A stretch of 9,521 nt of DNA. It comes from JAAZBV01 sp964499695 (GTDB taxonomy: Bacteria > Desulfobacterota > DSM-4660 > Desulfatiglandales > HGW-15). Within the stretch, counting starts at the first letter, position 1, and every line of letters starts with the position of its first letter. This document shows, in pieces, positions 7,063-9,521 of this stretch. The notes below the pieces were generated by a model. The model saw only the letters and a list, made by a program, of their open reading frames with translations, did no database searches and was not told the DNA's origin. The stretch spans positions 1 through 9,521 of the forward strand of contig CAZCMD010000176.1 of assembly GCA_964499695.1 (NCBI GenBank), read 5' to 3'. A program made the translations under genes and the position numbers.

Positions 7063-7160
7063 TTTTGCACCAGATATCCAATACGCAGAGACAAGGCCCG
7101 CCAGAAAACGAGCGGGTAAAAATGTCGTGTCTCTATAGGTATCTTGTTTTACACCAGATA
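7063..7160. repeat. 14-base direct repeats flanking nested inverted repeats in a convergent gap
   Basis: TTTTGCACCAGATA (7063-7076) recurs as TTTTACACCAGATA (7147-7160), a 13 of 14 match; the second copy overlaps the last codons of the chemoreceptor gene. Between them are nested inverted repeats: AGAGACA (7087-7093) with TGTCTCT (7128-7134), enclosing CCCGC (7097-7101) with GCGGG (7112-7116). The arrangement recalls a small palindromic insertion with a target duplication. Equally, it could be a partial duplication of the gene end or a structured bidirectional terminator. Confidence 0.4.
7087..7134. terminator. nested hairpin, possible bidirectional terminator
   Basis: The outer 7-base and inner 5-base perfect stems lie between the converging regulator and chemoreceptor genes, where terminators are expected. 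No uninterrupted T-tract follows either arm closely (TAAAAAT sits inside), so intrinsic termination is uncertain. I see no better terminator in the 108-base gap. Confidence 0.3.
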
Positions 7161-7466
7161 AAGGTCATTCATGGTCTCAAAGAATCTTCCGCGGGTGGCC
7201 TCAAATTCCAGCATGACTTCCCTGAACCTCTTGTCATCACCTTTTTTATTGAGGTCAATAAGCTCCTCTGCAAGGCTGTGAATTTTTGCATGATGTGCGC
7301 CCAGATCTTTAAACAGTGATACATCCTTTAATTTCTGACCTTCAGGACCAAAATACCATTTCCCAAACTCACAGGCGTGTGGGTTCCTAAGCTCCTCGGC
7401 TGTTAATGTATCCTTGCCTTTAAGCAGCGCCTCAAATTTTGTTCTCCAGGTAAGGTGCGTTACCTT
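7149..7466 (-). other. CZB (chemoreceptor zinc-binding) domain
   Basis: Residues 568-672 carry the full CZB pattern: a first His in THLTWRTKF (H571), the Cys motif HACEFGKWYF (C599), and HAKIH (H625, H629). All four expected ligands are present. In the family the zinc-bound cysteine can act as a redox switch. The domain is cytoplasmic, beyond the signalling hairpin, so the receptor can integrate a cytoplasmic cue with its periplasmic one. Confidence 0.85.
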
Positions 7467-9167
7467 AACTGTCCCTATATCAAACCTCGCCGGCTGGAGG
7501 TTGAACCTGGCCATAATACCGGAAAGCCTCTTTACTACCTTCTGGAGATCCAGTGAGCTAATATTTACCTGAGAACTTGATGACTTCATCTCCTCTGCTG
7601 ACTGGTTGACCCCCGTGATTTCTCCAGATATGTCATTTGCAACTATATAGCTCTGTGACACATTGTCGTTAACATTCCTGATGCCATCTGAGGCCTGGGT
7701 AATATTCTTTGCAATCTCCTGAGTGGTAACAGACTGCTCTTCAACCGCATTAGCTATGGCAGTTACTATTGCACTCACCTCGGTATTTATATCAGATATC
7801 TCTTTTATCCTGTCTATTGTCTCCTTTGTGGAGATCTGGATACTTCCAACCTTTTCCTTTATCTCCTTTGTTGCAAGGGCAGTCTGTTTTGCGAGTTCCT
7901 TGATCTCATTTGCGACAACTGCAAAACCCCTGCCTGCCTCACCTGCCCTTGCCGCCTCGATCGTGGCATTAAGGGCCAGAAGGTTGGTCTGATCCGAAAT
8001 ATCGTTTATAGCTTCAGTGACCTTGTTTATACTCTCTGCTGCCTCACCAAGCTTGTCCACCTTTTCTGAAGTATCCCTTGTCCGGGCAACTGCATTATCG
8101 GTTATGGTACGCGCCTTTTCTGTATTCTGTGCAATCTCATTAATAGTGGCGCTCATCTCTTCGGCAGCCGCAGCCACCATATTCACATTGTTTGCGGTCT
8201 GTTCGCTCTCGGTAGTAACCATGCTCATGTTACCGCTCATCAACTCTCCTGCTGCGGCCACTGTGCTTGCCCTTATGGATGCCTGTTCTGCTCCTGTTTT
8301 CATGAGTTCTGATATGGCACTCAGTTTTTCACATGATGCATTCAGGGTAATTGAGCCATTGTTAATCTCCCTGAACATCCTCCCGATACTGGTAACCAGG
8401 ACATTAAGTGCATTGGACAAAAGCCCGATCTCATCCTTCTGTGTTATGGGAAGCATTTTTGTAAAATCGCCTTTTGCGATCTGTTCTGCAAAGTTTGTGG
8501 CCATTGAAATGGGCCTTGATATGGTAGCCGCTGTTATTACTGATAGTAAAAACCCAACTGCGATGGCAAGTATTGATATGATTGCCACGATACGGCGGGT
8601 GTTCCGCACACTATTTACAATCTCCTCACCGCTTATGGTCTGCCTTAATGAGCCCCGGATGGCTTGCAGTATCTCCTTAACTCTGGTAAATGCAGGTATT
8701 GTATTTTTAAGATAATAATCCCTGGCAGCAGAAAGCCCCTCTTCCTTTGAAAGAGATTTTGCAATTATGCTGTTTATCTCCCCAATGGAAACTGATAACT
8801 CAGAGTAGAATTTTTCCAGCCCGGTAAACCTTTCTTCAAGGGCAGGGTAAGAGGCGGCTATCCTTTTTCTTCCATCACCATTCAGCCATTTTGCAAGAGT
8901 TGAACCACCGTTATCAAGGCCACTTTCTATCTCCGTTGTGTTCGGGTCCACCCATAACAGGTCTATACTGTTGATCAGGTCAAGCAGCTCAATCTCCCCC
9001 TGTGCAAAGATGGAGTCTGTCTGATTGTGCAGGATAACATCCTGTGACTGTTGTTTGATATGGCCTATACTGTTATAAGCGAGGATGCTTACGACTAAAA
9101 GAAGGGCCAGGACTATGCTGAACCCTAGAAACAGCTTGTTACGTAACTTGATATTCTTCCAGAACAA
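7149..9167 (-). CDS. transmembrane methyl-accepting chemotaxis protein with C-terminal CZB zinc-binding domain
   Basis: The 672-residue receptor has TM1 about 12-31, an extracytoplasmic, mostly helical ligand region about 32-190, TM2 about 192-214, HAMP about 213-268 and a signalling coiled coil 300-550. The conserved hairpin tip is at about 385-430 (ISDQTNLLALNATIEAARAG, GRGFAVVANEI), which should dock CheA/CheW. A CZB domain follows at 568-672, with candidate zinc ligands H571, C599 (in CEFGKWY), H625 and H629 (HxxxH), the 3-His/1-Cys set of the family. No CheR/CheB-tethering pentapeptide is seen; the chain ends in DLYLV. The start is TTG 9167: an in-frame TAA lies immediately upstream, GGGGGAGGA sits 5-6 bases before it, and the next residues lead straight into TM1. 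CZB domains in studied receptors sense zinc or hypochlorous acid; the periplasmic ligand here is unknown. No che genes are in the window. Confidence 0.93.
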   Translation of the reverse strand: MFWKNIKLRNKLFLGFSIVLALLLVVSILAYNSIGHIKQQSQDVILHNQTDSIFAQGEIELLDLINSIDLLWVDPNTTEIESGLDNGGSTLAKWLNGDGRKRIAASYPALEERFTGLEKFYSELSVSIGEINSIIAKSLSKEEGLSAARDYYLKNTIPAFTRVKEILQAIRGSLRQTISGEEIVNSVRNTRRIVAIISILAIAVGFLLSVITAATISRPISMATNFAEQIAKGDFTKMLPITQKDEIGLLSNALNVLVTSIGRMFREINNGSITLNASCEKLSAISELMKTGAEQASIRASTVAAAGELMSGNMSMVTTESEQTANNVNMVAAAAEEMSATINEIAQNTEKARTITDNAVARTRDTSEKVDKLGEAAESINKVTEAINDISDQTNLLALNATIEAARAGEAGRGFAVVANEIKELAKQTALATKEIKEKVGSIQISTKETIDRIKEISDINTEVSAIVTAIANAVEEQSVTTQEIAKNITQASDGIRNVNDNVSQSYIVANDISGEITGVNQSAEEMKSSSSQVNISSLDLQKVVKRLSGIMARFNLQPARFDIGTVKVTHLTWRTKFEALLKGKDTLTAEELRNPHACEFGKWYFGPEGQKLKDVSLFKDLGAHHAKIHSLAEELIDLNKKGDDKRFREVMLEFEATRGRFFETMNDLYLV

Positions 9168-9180
9168 TTAATCCTCCCCC
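9165..9180 (-). promoter_or_regulatory. strong ribosome binding site with TTG start for the chemoreceptor
   Basis: On the minus strand GGGGGAGGA is followed by TTAA and the start codon TTG. TAA directly before TTG excludes a longer frame, and no nearby in-frame ATG or GTG could replace it without losing the first membrane helix. Confidence 0.75.
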
Positions 9181-9197
9181 AAAATGCAAAAAAATGA

Positions 9198-9267
9198 GTT
9201 AACTGCATGAAATAAAAGCTATTTCATATATGGCTGTGATATCCCGAACCCGGAAAAAACAGTTAAC
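9198..9267. repeat. inverted GTTAACTG pair enclosing an ATGAAATA stem
   Basis: GTTAACTG (9198-9205) and its complement CAGTTAAC (9260-9267) lie 62 bases apart centre to centre, close to six helical turns. Between them ATGAAATA (9207-9214) and TATTTCAT (9220-9227) form a perfect 8-base stem with a 5-base loop. All lie 30-100 bases upstream of the chemoreceptor start, in its likely leader or operator region. One such 8-base pair is expected by chance in a region this long; the combination is more notable. Confidence 0.3.
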
Positions 9268-9279
9268 AAAATTTGTCCA

Positions 9280-9295
9280 TTCAATATTTATGCCA
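9280..9295 (-). promoter_or_regulatory. sigma-54-like -24/-12 element upstream of the chemoreceptor
   Basis: On the minus strand TGGCATAAATATTGAA matches the -24/-12 layout TGGCAC-N5-TTGCA with correct spacing. It deviates at the last base of the -24 box and, more seriously, has GA in place of the near-invariant GC at -12. It is about 113 bases from the TTG start. A sigma-54 activator is encoded in the window, but a chance match in AT-rich DNA is possible. Confidence 0.25.
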
Positions 9296-9426
9296 AAGCA
9301 GGATAAATGGGCTTTTCCGGTTTATAAGCAGCAATCAGACTGAAATATGGGGAGAATAATGGCATAAAAATGCTTTAGTTTAATAAATTTTTGGTAAATA
9401 TGACAACATTATTAAAAGGCAAGTTA

Positions 9427-9505
9427 TCACACAAAGCCGCAAAGAACACCAAGAAAAACAATTTAGTTTAAGTAGTTACCTTTGTGACTTTGTGCCTTTG
9501 TGTGA
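9427..9505. repeat. CACAAAGG-type intergenic inverted repeat
   Basis: The perfect arms TCACACAAAG (9427-9436) and CTTTGTGTGA (9496-9505) extend imperfectly to about 26 bases each, around a centre of roughly 27 bases. Read on the minus strand, the right arm is built of eight-base units close to CACAAAGG (CACAAAGG, CACAAAGT, CACAAAGG). I recall similar CACAAAGG-rich palindromes between genes of many environmental bacteria; whether this one belongs to a named family I cannot say. Confidence 0.6.
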
Positions 9506-9521
9506 GATTCAGCTTTTTTAC

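Larger units (their letters stand above)
9168..9521. other. non-coding region upstream of the chemoreceptor, to the window edge
   Basis: These 354 bases hold no convincing gene. They include a perfect 8-base stem (9207-9227), an inverted pair of GTTAACTG (9198-9205 and 9260-9267), a sigma-54-like element on the minus strand (9280-9295), a plus-strand copy of ATGGCATAAAAAT (9359-9371) and a CACAAAGG-type inverted repeat (9427-9505). A 37-codon plus-strand ORF (9230-9343) lacks a ribosome binding site. No FliA-type chemotaxis promoter (TAAA-N15-GCCGATAA) is visible. Confidence 0.6.

Noticed and set aside
8017..8715. 232-codon plus-strand ORF inside the chemoreceptor
   Set aside because: It is the antisense shadow of the strongly supported receptor gene; repeated Ala/Ser/Ile composition reflects the complement of its coiled coil.
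9230..9343. Plus-strand ORF of 37 codons, Lys/Arg-rich (MAVISRTRKKQ...)
   Set aside because: No ribosome binding site precedes its ATG, its length is expected by chance, and it runs through the dyads and promoter-like element of the opposite-strand gene.
1..9521. tRNA, rRNA, CRISPR array, insertion sequence or phage genes
   Set aside because: No cloverleaf-like region, regular spacer repeats, transposase motifs or structural phage proteins were seen on either strand.

Overview
The window looks like chromosomal DNA from an anaerobic or environmental Gram-negative bacterium. It has moderate GC with AT-rich intergenic DNA, frequent AGG and ATA codons, and many signal-transduction genes. The gene content and the style of intergenic repeats suggest Desulfobacterota (the former Deltaproteobacteria) or a nearby phylum. 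This is an inference from style, not from a marker gene, and my confidence is low.

Layout. (1) 1-570, plus strand: a decayed toxin-antitoxin module. The C-terminal 59 residues of a TumE-like toxin lack the front half and overlap an apparently intact HVO_A0114-type winged-helix antitoxin. (2) 576-3404, minus strand: a large soluble hybrid histidine kinase with a degenerate receiver, two PAS domains, GAF, HisKA, HATPase and a functional-looking receiver. It ends 6 bases from the antitoxin, tail to tail. (3) 3405-3751: a 347-base AT-rich divergent control region holding candidate promoters, a possible 22-codon leader ORF whose ribosome binding site lies in a hairpin, and a 19-base dyad. (4) 3752-7040, plus strand: a two-gene operon. 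It encodes a membrane sensor kinase with an extracytoplasmic PDC/Cache-like domain and an NtrC-family sigma-54 activator, with the overall layout of ZraS/ZraR. A 48-base degenerate hexamer repeat lies between the two genes. (5) 7041-7148: a convergent gap with nested inverted repeats flanked by a 14-base direct repeat. (6) 7149-9167, minus strand: a transmembrane chemoreceptor with a C-terminal zinc-binding CZB domain and a TTG start. (7) 9168-9521: a non-coding upstream region with several small dyads and a CACAAAGG-type inverted repeat near the window edge.

Working model. The kinase/activator pair should control sigma-54 promoters. The chemoreceptor should feed a CheA pathway encoded elsewhere. 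The CZB domain binds zinc and, in studied proteins, senses zinc or oxidants. The kinase/regulator pair resembles the zinc and envelope-stress system ZraSR in layout, so a shared metal or oxidant theme is possible but unproven. The hybrid kinase has no obvious partner here. I see no clearly new multi-gene system; the most notable items are small-scale: the pseudo-receiver, the candidate leader ORF, the recurring TGGCATAAA elements and the repeat structures.
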